A DNA stretch of 64,000 nt from Clostridiales bacterium (GTDB lineage: Bacteria > Bacillota > Clostridia > Lachnospirales > Lachnospiraceae), in contig JAHAJA010000004.1 in the NCBI GenBank assembly GCA_018372435.1, positions 186,001-250,000 of the forward strand. Direction: 5' to 3'. Each line of letters starts with the position of its first letter. Position 1 is the stretch's first letter. Positions 25,876 through 34,304 of this stretch are shown in pieces. The notes beneath the pieces were generated by a model. It ran no database searches, was not told where the DNA came from, and worked only from the letters and a program-made list of their open reading frames with translations. A program made the translations under genes and the position numbers.

Positions 25876-28362
25876 ATGATTGCTCATACACGTAAGGACG
25901 GAAAAACACAATCTGTTAAAGAACATCTGGATAATGTATCGAATATGGCAAGTAAATATGGTGAGGAAATTGGAGTTCAAGCATGTACAAGTTTAGCTGG
26001 AAAATTACATGATATGGGGAAATTATCTCTTGATTTTCAACTGTACATACAAAACGCTAGTCGAGAACCTGAAAAATACTTACAAGGCCCTGATCACTCT
26101 TCCGCCGGTGGAGTGTATATAACTAGATTTGCAGAAGAAAAAACAAAAGAGAAAGATAGTGTAACAACATCATTAACAGCCCAGGTGATTGCAATAGCTT
26201 GCCTGTACCATCATGGAGGATTGGGAGATTTACTGGATATGGATGCGGAATCTCCATTTCTTAATAGGTTGAATAAATATAATGAAGATACTGAATGGAG
26301 AAAGCAATACGATGATTCAATTAATCACTTTTTTGGAATATATGATAAGCAAGACATAGAGCAATTGTTTTTTAAGGCAGTAGGAGAGATAGAAGTAATC
26401 TACAGAAAAGTCAATAATAAAAAGCTTAGTTTATATTTTACCTTTGGTTTGCTTACTAAGTATATATATTCTTGTATTATAGATGCGGATCGCTATGATA
26501 GTGCTACTTTTGCGGCAAATGAGAAGATGAGACCTCCCCAGAAGCATAGTGAGTTGTGGGAGGAACTAACAAGGAGAATAAACGTAAAAGTTAATAATTT
26601 CCCGAAAGATACTCTTTTAAATCAACTCAGAGGGAAGATATCAGATGCCTGTTATAAGAATGCTACCTTGCCAAGTGGAATCTATAAATTAAATTGTCCA
26701 ACTGGATCGGGAAAAAATTATGCGGCAATGCGGTTTGCTTTGAATACTGCAAAAATTCATAATAAAAGAAGAATTATCTATGTGGCGCCGTATATCAGTA
26801 TATTAGAACAAAACAGTGGCGCCATTCGAAACATTCTTAGTGAAAAAGAAAACGATGACTTAGTAGAGAATGCAATTTTGGAGTTGCATTCAGCCAAAGA
26901 GGTTCAGAAAGAAGATATGCTTGAGAAGAACGTGGAGAGAAATACAGTCGAAACTACATTGAATCAAGAAGAATTGTTGGCAGAGAATATGTATACACCT
27001 ATTGTGTTCATTACATTGGTTAGATTTTTTAATACCATTTATGGAAGTGGTACGAAAAATATACGAGCTTTCCATAATTTTGCTAATAGTGTTATTATTA
27101 TCGATGAAATCCAGGCAGTACCCATAAGAACTATCGCTATGCTGAATGATACGCTTAACTTCTTGTCGGAAATCTGTAATTGTACCATTATTCTTTCAAC
27201 AGCTACACAACCAGCATTAGATAAAACACCAGATCGAGTTCCAGCATTATTACATGTAGGTATGGATATTTCAGAATGTACAGATAAGATGAGAAAAGAG
27301 TTTAAGAGAACAGAATTAGTGGATCTAACTTGCGGTCAAACAAATACAAAAGAAGAAGTAGCAAAAAAAGTATGGTCAGTCATGGAAGATGAGGGGGATG
27401 CCTTAGTTATACTTAATACAATAGCATCCGTACATATTTTGTATGAAGAGATAAAGATGACATATCAAGAGCAAATTCGTGATGAAGGAATTGTAATTTA
27501 TGTTCTAACAACGAATCTATGTGCAGCTCATAGGAAAGATACTATTAGGAAGATAAAATCAGAATTAGGGGCGCAGAAGCTAATTGTGATAAGTAGTCAA
27601 TTAATTGAGGCAGGTGTGGATATCTCTTTTCAAGCAGTATTTCGTGCCATAGCTGGTTTAGATAGCCTAATTCAGAGTGCTGGGCGATGCAATCGACATG
27701 GACACGATAATTGTAAGAAAGTATACATAATAAAGCCGAATTTTGAGAATCTTAGTAATTTACAAGACATTGCTCGTGGGAAAGACACTATGGAGAATTT
27801 AATTCAGGATTTTGAGGAAGATTCACAACGTTTTGATCAAGAGTTATCTTCTGAAAAGGCGATTTCATATTATTACAGAAAGTATTATGAGCGACAAAAA
27901 GAGCAGATGTTTTATCCAATAAAAACGGATTCGGACAAAGAAATAGACATGTATTCTATTTTGAATATAAATAGACAGTTATTAGGTGATTATCAACAAA
28001 ATAGAAAAGAGAAGGATAAGCGCCTAGTAATAGCACAGAGTTTTAAGACAGCAGCGAAAAACTTTCATATAATTGATGAATACGGACAACCTTTAATGGT
28101 TCCGTATGAACAAGGAAAGAACATTATTACTAGTTTGTTGTCAGATGATATTAAATATAATTTTGGTGTAGTTAGCATACTTAAAAGCGCACAAATGTAT
28201 ATGGTAAATATATCAATGCAAAAGTTTTATGAGTTGTGTAATAAAAATGCAGTCACCTATTACGAAAACCCAGGTGTTTATATATTGCATGAAGGATATT
28301 ATCATTCACTGTATGGTGTTTCAACTGAAGTTGTTAATGAGGTTGAGAATTATATGTATTAG
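25876..28362 (+). CDS. cas3: CRISPR-associated nuclease-helicase Cas3, type I-C
   Basis: 828 residues. The N-terminal HD nuclease domain (about 1-230) has the metal-binding HDMGK (His45-Asp46) and a YHHGG motif near residue 112. The SF2 helicase part has Walker A PTGSGK (275-280), DEIQ (410-413), STATQP (near 440), the motif V-like QLIEAGVDIS (near 575) and motif VI QSAGRCNRHG (near 600). Cas3 is recruited to effector-bound target DNA, nicks the displaced strand and degrades it processively. It is the first gene of a complete I-C operon. ATG 25876 follows GAAGGGAA. All catalytic motifs are intact, so the system looks functional. Confidence 0.97.
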   Translation: MIAHTRKDGKTQSVKEHLDNVSNMASKYGEEIGVQACTSLAGKLHDMGKLSLDFQLYIQNASREPEKYLQGPDHSSAGGVYITRFAEEKTKEKDSVTTSLTAQVIAIACLYHHGGLGDLLDMDAESPFLNRLNKYNEDTEWRKQYDDSINHFFGIYDKQDIEQLFFKAVGEIEVIYRKVNNKKLSLYFTFGLLTKYIYSCIIDADRYDSATFAANEKMRPPQKHSELWEELTRRINVKVNNFPKDTLLNQLRGKISDACYKNATLPSGIYKLNCPTGSGKNYAAMRFALNTAKIHNKRRIIYVAPYISILEQNSGAIRNILSEKENDDLVENAILELHSAKEVQKEDMLEKNVERNTVETTLNQEELLAENMYTPIVFITLVRFFNTIYGSGTKNIRAFHNFANSVIIIDEIQAVPIRTIAMLNDTLNFLSEICNCTIILSTATQPALDKTPDRVPALLHVGMDISECTDKMRKEFKRTELVDLTCGQTNTKEEVAKKVWSVMEDEGDALVILNTIASVHILYEEIKMTYQEQIRDEGIVIYVLTTNLCAAHRKDTIRKIKSELGAQKLIVISSQLIEAGVDISFQAVFRAIAGLDSLIQSAGRCNRHGHDNCKKVYIIKPNFENLSNLQDIARGKDTMENLIQDFEEDSQRFDQELSSEKAISYYYRKYYERQKEQMFYPIKTDSDKEIDMYSILNINRQLLGDYQQNRKEKDKRLVIAQSFKTAAKNFHIIDEYGQPLMVPYEQGKNIITSLLSDDIKYNFGVVSILKSAQMYMVNISMQKFYELCNKNAVTYYENPGVYILHEGYYHSLYGVSTEVVNEVENYMY

Positions 28363-28376
28363 AAAGGGGAAAAAAA

Positions 28377-29126
28377 TTGAAGCCAAATCGTATTGAGTTT
28401 TGTGTATCGGGTCGTTATGCATTGTTTAGTGATCCAATTAACCGAATGGGTGGTGAGAAATTCAGTTATCAAGTTCCTACTTATCAAGCATTAAAGGGGA
28501 TTGCAGAATCAATTTATTGGAAACCTACATTTAATTGGGTAATTGATGAAGTTCGAATTATGAATCCGATCCGATCAGAATCGAAGGGAATTCGTCCGTT
28601 GGTTTATGGAGGTAGTGTAGCGAACACTCTATCAATTTATACATATCTTACAGAAGTAAGATATCATGTACGAGCACATTTTGAATGGAATGAAAACCGA
28701 CCAGAATTAATAGCGGATAGAAATGAGAATAAGCATCATAATATTGCAAAACGGTGTGTAGAACGAGGGGGAAGAAGGGATATCTTTTTAGGAACAAGAG
28801 AATGTCAAGGTTATGTGGAAGAGTGTGAGTTTGATGAAGGGATAGGAAACTATGATGAAGTAACAGAGATACCAATAGGTTGTGTATTTCATGGTTTTAC
28901 GTATCCAGATGAGAATGCAGAGAAAAAGATGATAGCAAGATTTGCCTATACAACCATGAAGAAAGGAGTTATTCAATTTCTTCGTCCGGAAGAATGTATG
29001 ATTACAAGAGAACTGTTTATAGGAAATACGAAAGAATTCATGATGGATAACAAAACATTGTCGAATGTTAGTGATTTTAACTACGAAGAAGATTTTGGAG
29101 GTGATGAGATTGGGGTGGTTGAATGA
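28377..29126 (+). CDS. cas5c: Cas5c (Cas5d), pre-crRNA endonuclease of the type I-C effector
   Basis: 249 residues in the RAMP fold of Cas5, beginning IEFCVSGRYALFSDPINRMGGEKFSYQVPTYQALKG, characteristic of the I-C subtype. Type I-C lacks Cas6; Cas5c itself cuts pre-crRNA at the base of the repeat hairpin and stays on the 11-nt 5' handle. It starts with TTG at 28377 behind AAAGGGG, 14 bases after cas3, and its end overlaps the start of cas8c. Its substrates here would be the array transcript and, if real, the crRNA-like RNA at 25500-25584. Confidence 0.95.
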   Translation: MKPNRIEFCVSGRYALFSDPINRMGGEKFSYQVPTYQALKGIAESIYWKPTFNWVIDEVRIMNPIRSESKGIRPLVYGGSVANTLSIYTYLTEVRYHVRAHFEWNENRPELIADRNENKHHNIAKRCVERGGRRDIFLGTRECQGYVEECEFDEGIGNYDEVTEIPIGCVFHGFTYPDENAEKKMIARFAYTTMKKGVIQFLRPEECMITRELFIGNTKEFMMDNKTLSNVSDFNYEEDFGGDEIGVVE

Positions 29127-31053
29127 TCTTTATCTTACCTATGAAGAAAATAAGCAGATGATTGCTGAAAATCTCGATACTGAGAAAGCTACCTTGTTGC
29201 CAATTGCTCATTCTACACAGAATGCTCAGATTGAGATTACTATTGACGAAAAGGGAAATTACTGTAAAGCGGTTGAGGTTCCAAAATATAAAGCGGTAAC
29301 GATTATTCCTGTAACAGAAGATTCAGGATCACGAGGCAATGGAAATAATCCACACCCATTGGAAGATAAATTAGAATACATAGCTGGAGATTATTTGAAT
29401 TATATAGGGAAAGATAATCATGATAAATATCAGACGTTTATGCAGGGATTACAAAGATGGTATGAATCTGAATATTCCACTTGGCAGGTAGAGGCGATCT
29501 ATAGATATTTGAATAAAAAGACGGTATTAAGAGATTTGATTGAATCAAAACTTATAGCATGGCATGATGGTATATTAATTGATAAAAAGATTGAAGGCAT
29601 TAATCAAGAGGAGGCTTTTGTACGATTTGTTGTGCATTCTAGTTCTGAAGATATAGGTGGAGAGTCAGAATGTGTATATCAGAATAAGGAGTTATTTGAT
29701 CGGTATATTGCTTATTATCTTAGTCAGCTGAATGATCTAGATACCTGCTATGTAACTGGTAAGAAAGTTGCTTGCTCCACAAAGCATCCAGCAAAGATCC
29801 GATATTCAGGAGATAAGTCAAAATTAATATCTGCCAATGATGGAAGCGGATTTACTTATCGAGGACGATTCTATGATAGTGTACAAGTCGCCAGTGTTGG
29901 TTATGAAACATCACAGAAAGCACATAATGCTTTGCGATGGATTATTAGTAAGCAAGGATTTGCTCTTGATAATTTATCTGTTGCAGTATGGGAGGTATCA
30001 GGAAAAGAAGTTATTCCAATAGAAAAATCAACGCCAGAAGTATTTGATGATTCTTTTGAAAGTTTTAAAAATGAAGGAAGTTTTGAATTGATTGATTATA
30101 CCAATGAAAGTTATGCTAGAAAAGTAAAGAAAGCTTCGAGAGGATACCAACAGAATTTGGATACAAAGGCACAAGTATCTGTTATGGGTGTGGAGGCAGC
30201 AACAACAGGTCGGCTATCGATACGATTTTATCATAAATATACTGGTAATGATTACGTAGATAGAGTGCTATATTGGCATACAACTTGTTTTTGGAGACTA
30301 CCATATTTAAAAAATTCAAAAGGTAATGTAATGGTAGGTGCTCCATCCTTAAAGGATATAGCTATAGCCGCTTTTGGTGAACGAAACGACTCATTAGTGA
30401 AATCTACAATGGAAAGGTTAATTTCCTGTGTTATTGATAAGAAGGATATACCAAATGACATAGTTAAAGCAGCGGTGATACGCGCTTCTAATCCAAATAC
30501 ATTTGACACTATATGGGAACATAATAAGATTTTGGCGGTAACCTGTGCGATGGTGCGAAAACATCACTTTGAACAAATACAGAAACGTAATCAAATAAAG
30601 GAATATAAAAAAGAGGAGGAGTATGGTATGGCAGTTGATCAGACAAATCAAGATAGGAGTTATTTGTTTGGAAGGCTTCTTGGTGCAGCACAAGAAATTG
30701 AAACCTATGCACTTTATGTAGTAAATGGTGATGGAGAAGGTGGAAGAAGAGTTAGTGCAGCAGAAAGGTATATGCAACGTTTTCAAAGAAATCCATTAGA
30801 TACCTGGGGAAGGATTAATGATGCAATTTGTCCTTATGTAGCTAGATTGGAATCTATGGTAGTACTTAAAGGGGAAGATGAAGAAATTGTAAAAAGAGGG
30901 CGTATTGCATACAGTAAATTAACTCGATTGAGAGAAATCTACGATTTGTTCAAACCAGGGGATTTTGAAAAGAAGGAACCCTTATCAGAAGTATATTTAC
31001 TAGGATATAACTGTCAATTAAATAGTTATCGAATGAAACATATGGAAGAGTAA
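29110..31053 (+). CDS. cas8c: Cas8c (Csd1), large subunit of the type I-C effector
   Basis: About 647 residues. Cas8c recognises the PAM and positions the effector on target DNA. The family is recognised from WLNDLYLTYEENKQ at the N-terminus, the conserved CYVTGKKVACSTKHPAKIR region with paired cysteines and the operon position between cas5c and cas7c. The start is ambiguous: GGAGGTGAT at 29097-29105 best serves the TTG at 29110 (MGWLNDLY), although ATG 29104 is in the same frame; either overlaps the end of cas5c by about 20 nt. An internal start at 30628 would give a separate Cas11c. Confidence 0.95.
   Translation: MGWLNDLYLTYEENKQMIAENLDTEKATLLPIAHSTQNAQIEITIDEKGNYCKAVEVPKYKAVTIIPVTEDSGSRGNGNNPHPLEDKLEYIAGDYLNYIGKDNHDKYQTFMQGLQRWYESEYSTWQVEAIYRYLNKKTVLRDLIESKLIAWHDGILIDKKIEGINQEEAFVRFVVHSSSEDIGGESECVYQNKELFDRYIAYYLSQLNDLDTCYVTGKKVACSTKHPAKIRYSGDKSKLISANDGSGFTYRGRFYDSVQVASVGYETSQKAHNALRWIISKQGFALDNLSVAVWEVSGKEVIPIEKSTPEVFDDSFESFKNEGSFELIDYTNESYARKVKKASRGYQQNLDTKAQVSVMGVEAATTGRLSIRFYHKYTGNDYVDRVLYWHTTCFWRLPYLKNSKGNVMVGAPSLKDIAIAAFGERNDSLVKSTMERLISCVIDKKDIPNDIVKAAVIRASNPNTFDTIWEHNKILAVTCAMVRKHHFEQIQKRNQIKEYKKEEEYGMAVDQTNQDRSYLFGRLLGAAQEIETYALYVVNGDGEGGRRVSAAERYMQRFQRNPLDTWGRINDAICPYVARLESMVVLKGEDEEIVKRGRIAYSKLTRLREIYDLFKPGDFEKKEPLSEVYLLGYNCQLNSYRMKHMEE
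30628..31053 (+). CDS. cas11c: Cas11c small subunit from an internal start inside cas8c
   Basis: Within cas8c an unusually strong ribosome site, GAGGAGGAG at 30613-30621, lies 6 nt before an in-frame ATG (30628). This would give a 141-residue helical protein beginning MAVDQTNQDRSYLFGRLLGA and sharing the cas8c stop. In studied type I-C systems the small subunit Cas11c is made this way, by internal translation of the cas8c 3' end, and is needed for a stable effector. Such a ribosome site has no purpose inside a gene otherwise. Confidence 0.85.
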   Translation: MAVDQTNQDRSYLFGRLLGAAQEIETYALYVVNGDGEGGRRVSAAERYMQRFQRNPLDTWGRINDAICPYVARLESMVVLKGEDEEIVKRGRIAYSKLTRLREIYDLFKPGDFEKKEPLSEVYLLGYNCQLNSYRMKHMEE

Positions 31054-31194
31054 TCGAGTAATAAAAGATATTTAGTATTGGTTCTTATTATAATAAATTA
31101 TGCTTAATAAGTAAGTTGTTATTAGGTAAGGAAAAGTTTAAAGATAAAAATAGTTAATAAAATATATTATTTAATTAATAGGAGGATTTATATT

Positions 31195-32106
31195 ATGAGT
31201 AATTTTACAAATAAAATTGATTTTGCAGTTATTTTTAGTGTGAATAAGGCAAATCCAAATGGTGATCCATTGAATGGAAACAGACCAAGAGATAATTATG
31301 AAGGGTATGGGGAAGTATCAGATGTATGTTTAAAACGAAAAATCAGAAATCGTTTACAAGATAATGGTTATAAAATATTTGTCCAATCTGATGATAATAA
31401 GAGGGATGAATTTAAAAGCTTAAGTGAACGTGCCATAGGTACACAGGCATTAAAAGATGCTGGTAAGGATAAAGATCAGTATGCAAAAGCTGCTTGTGAT
31501 GAATGGATTGATGTACGAAGTTTTGGACAAGTATTTGCATTTAAAACAGATAAAAAAGGCGATGGTGTCTCTGTTGGTGTAAGAGGACCAGTGTCTATAC
31601 AGACAGCTGTAAGTGTGTGCTCTATTGATATTGTAAGCATGCAAATTACAAAGAGTGTCAATAGTGAACCGAAAGATAAGAAAAGCTCAGATACAATGGG
31701 AATGAAGCATCGTGTGGATCAAGGTGTATATGTTACGTATGGTAGTATTAATCATCAATTAGCAGAAAAAACAGGTTTTTCGGATGAAGATTCTGAGGCA
31801 ATAAAACAAGCATTGATCACATTGTTTGAGAATGATGCATCTTCTGCAAGACCAGAAGGAAGTATGGAAGTATGTAAAGTAATTTGGTGGAAACATAATT
31901 GCTTTACAGGGCAATATTCATCTGCAAAAGTACATCGTTCTTTACAGGTTAATGTGTATGATAAGACAGAAGAAGGTACTGAACGTGTTGATAATTCTGA
32001 AAATACTATTATTTCAAAACTTGATGTGTCTAATAGTAGCGTCAATTATCAAATGGTATTACATAAACTAGATGGATTGGAAGTTAATGTGTATGAGGGA
32101 GTATAA
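31195..32106 (+). CDS. cas7c: Cas7c (Csd2), backbone subunit of the type I-C effector
   Basis: 303 residues. The N-terminus FAVIFSVNKANPNGDPLNGNRPRDNYEGYGEVSDVCLKRKIRNRL is the signature of Cas7/Csd2. Several copies polymerise along the crRNA spacer. A 141-base AT-rich gap (31054-31194) separates it from cas8c, the only real gap in an otherwise overlapping operon. This could hold an internal promoter or processing site to raise the level of this multi-copy subunit; I see no clear -35/-10 pair there. ATG 31195 has AGGAGG at 31181-31186. Confidence 0.97.
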   Translation: MSNFTNKIDFAVIFSVNKANPNGDPLNGNRPRDNYEGYGEVSDVCLKRKIRNRLQDNGYKIFVQSDDNKRDEFKSLSERAIGTQALKDAGKDKDQYAKAACDEWIDVRSFGQVFAFKTDKKGDGVSVGVRGPVSIQTAVSVCSIDIVSMQITKSVNSEPKDKKSSDTMGMKHRVDQGVYVTYGSINHQLAEKTGFSDEDSEAIKQALITLFENDASSARPEGSMEVCKVIWWKHNCFTGQYSSAKVHRSLQVNVYDKTEEGTERVDNSENTIISKLDVSNSSVNYQMVLHKLDGLEVNVYEGV

Positions 32107-32761
32107 GGAAGAAGATTTCCTTATGTTGTCTGGAATACAACATTTCACTTTTTGTAGAAGACAATGGGCATTGATTCATGTTGAACAACAGTGGGAAGAA
32201 AATCTGAGAACTGTGGAAGGAAACATCATGCATGAAAGAGCGCACGATGGCTTTAGTTCTGAAAAACGTGGTAATCTTATCATCTCAAGGGGAATGAATA
32301 TCTTTTCTACATCTCTTGGTGTCAGTGGTACTTGTGATATCGTGGAGTTCCATCAATCCGAAGATGGGATTCCACTAAAAGGCAGAGAGGCTAAATACAT
32401 TCCTGTTCCTGTGGAGTATAAAAAGGGAAAAGAGAAAGAAAAAGACGAAGATATTATGCAATTGGTAGCGCAAGCTATCTGTCTGGAAGAAATGCTTTGT
32501 TGTGAGGTTTCAAAAGGATATCTATATTATGGAGAGACAAGGAGAAGGCTTGAAGTAGAGATTACAGAGGAACGCAAGGAGAATGTAAAAAATAATTTTG
32601 AGGAGATGCATAAATTATATGAAAGAAATTATACTCCAAAAGTTAAGCCTACAAAGGCTTGTAATGCATGTTCGCTAAAGAATCTTTGTTTACCTATGTT
32701 AATGAAGAAAAGATCGGTTGAAGAATATATTCAAGGAGCTATGCAGGAGGTAGATACGTGA
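32093..32761 (+). CDS. cas4: Cas4 PAM-processing nuclease
   Basis: 222 residues, RecB-like nuclease with a 4Fe-4S cluster. Cys in HFTFCRRQWAL near residue 20 and the C-terminal CNACSLKNLC supply four cluster ligands. The nuclease motif has GTCDIVEF (Asp) and PVEYKKGK (Glu, Lys). Cas4 trims prespacers so that only PAM-adjacent sequences are inserted in the right orientation. I place the start at ATG 32093 (MREYKEEDFLMLSG), overlapping cas7c by 14 nt, because family members begin just before the LMLSGIQHF block; ATG 32123 is an alternative. Confidence 0.95.
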   Translation: MREYKEEDFLMLSGIQHFTFCRRQWALIHVEQQWEENLRTVEGNIMHERAHDGFSSEKRGNLIISRGMNIFSTSLGVSGTCDIVEFHQSEDGIPLKGREAKYIPVPVEYKKGKEKEKDEDIMQLVAQAICLEEMLCCEVSKGYLYYGETRRRLEVEITEERKENVKNNFEEMHKLYERNYTPKVKPTKACNACSLKNLCLPMLMKKRSVEEYIQGAMQEVDT

Positions 32762-33789
32762 AGAAGTTATTGAATACATTATATGTGACAACCAAGGAGT
32801 CGTACCTATCTCTAGATGGCGAGAATATTGTATTGCAAATAAAAGGAGAAGAATTAGCTAGAGTACCTTTACATAATATTGAAGCAGTCATAACTTTCGG
32901 ATATCAAGGAGCTAGTCCCGCACTTATGGGAGCCTGTGCGCAAAGAGATATTTCATTGTGCTTTATGTCGGGCAATGGCAGATTTCTTGCAAGGGTATCG
33001 GGAGAGGTAAGGGGAAATGTAATCCTAAGGAAACAACAATATAGGTTATCTGATAATCAAGAGGAAGCAAATAAAATATCAAAAAACATTATATTTGGTA
33101 AGGTATATAATGCAAAGTGGGTTTTAGAAAGAGCAACCAGAGACTACGCAATGAGAGTTGATGTTGAGAAGATAAAGAGAGTCTCCACGATGCTAAACAC
33201 TTCAATGAAAGAAATAAGATCTTGTACAGGAAATGATCAATTAAGGGGTTATGAAGGAGAAGCAGCGTCACTATATTTTTCGGTATTTGATGAATTAATT
33301 TTACAACAGAAAGATGAATTTTATTTTAATCAAAGAAACAAACGACCTCCTTTAGATAATGTAAATGCTATGTTATCATTTGTTTATACCTTACTGTCTA
33401 ATATGATTGCTGCTGCACTGGAAACAGTTGGTTTAGATCCATATGTTGGTTTTCTACACACAGATCGACCGGGAAGAAAATCTTTAGCACTAGATATGAT
33501 GGAGGAACTGCGTAGTGTCTTTGCAGATAGGTTTGTATTAACCCTAATAAATAAAAAGATGGTAAGAGCCTCTGGATTCGTTAAGAAGGAAGATGGTGCC
33601 GTAATAATGGATGATGATACAAGAAAGATTATCTTAAAATTATGGCAAGAGAAGAAGCAAGATATAATTAAACATCCATTTTTAGAAGAAAAAATTGAGT
33701 GGGGATTAGTTCCTTATGTTCAAGCAATGTTGTTAGCACGATATATAAGAGGAGATTTGGAAGAGTACCCTCCATTTTTATGGAAGTAG
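32758..33789 (+). CDS. cas1: Cas1 integrase
   Basis: 343 residues. The catalytic metal ligands of the Cas1 integrase are present: Glu166 in RGYEGEAA, His234 in GFLHTDRPGR and Asp246 in LALDMMEELR. With Cas2 it inserts new spacers at the leader end of the array. It starts with GTG at 32758 inside the cas4 stop (ACGTGA), with AGGAGG 7 nt upstream, so it is translationally coupled. The intact active site suggests the array can still acquire spacers. Confidence 0.97.
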   Translation: MKKLLNTLYVTTKESYLSLDGENIVLQIKGEELARVPLHNIEAVITFGYQGASPALMGACAQRDISLCFMSGNGRFLARVSGEVRGNVILRKQQYRLSDNQEEANKISKNIIFGKVYNAKWVLERATRDYAMRVDVEKIKRVSTMLNTSMKEIRSCTGNDQLRGYEGEAASLYFSVFDELILQQKDEFYFNQRNKRPPLDNVNAMLSFVYTLLSNMIAAALETVGLDPYVGFLHTDRPGRKSLALDMMEELRSVFADRFVLTLINKKMVRASGFVKKEDGAVIMDDDTRKIILKLWQEKKQDIIKHPFLEEKIEWGLVPYVQAMLLARYIRGDLEEYPPFLWK

Positions 33790-34089
33790 GTGATTGTTAT
33801 TTTAGTACTAATAACGTATGATGTAAATACAGAATCAAAGTCAGGAAAAACTCGATTACGTAAGGTTGCAAAACAATGTGTGAATTATGGAAAGCGTGTG
33901 CAAAATTCTGTATTTGAATGTGTTCTTGATGCAGCAAAATGTAGAGAGGTAAAAGAAATTTTGTTAAATATTATTGATGAAGAAAAGGATAGTTTGCGGT
34001 TTTATTATCTTGGAGACAATTATAAAAATAAAGTCGAACATATTGGTGCTAAAGAAACCTTCAGTGTGGAAGATGTTCTAATATTTTAA
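33790..34089 (+). CDS. cas2: Cas2
   Basis: 99 residues with the Cas2 ferredoxin-like fold. It is recognised by LVLITYDVNTESKSGKTRLRKVAKQCVNYGKRVQNSVFEC, which matches I-C type Cas2 closely. It bridges two Cas1 dimers in the integration complex. The GTG start at 33790 directly follows the cas1 stop. It is the last gene of the operon. Confidence 0.95.
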   Translation: MIVILVLITYDVNTESKSGKTRLRKVAKQCVNYGKRVQNSVFECVLDAAKCREVKEILLNIIDEEKDSLRFYYLGDNYKNKVEHIGAKETFSVEDVLIF

Positions 34090-34304
34090 TATAAAATAGT
34101 AAAGAATTAGTTAAAGAAGTTATCATCGATTTTGGTGCGAAATGTAAGTAAACATAAATATATAGGGGTGTTCGCACCATTTTTTAGGTACTAATCATTA
34201 CTTTTTGATTTTGTAGAAACATAAATAACTCTTTAGCATAGAAAAAATTGTTCAAGTTCTACATAATAGAAAAAATTCATAGCATAATTTTAGCTATTTT
34301 TGCT
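34090..34304 (+). promoter_or_regulatory. CRISPR leader with GGTGCGAA hairpin/terminator
   Basis: The 215 bases between cas2 and the first repeat hold TGGTGCGAA (34133-34141) and its perfect complement TTCGCACCA (34171-34179), followed by six T residues. This forms a terminator-like hairpin for the cas mRNA. The rest is A/T-rich, as expected for a leader carrying the array promoter and integration signals. Confidence 0.75.
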
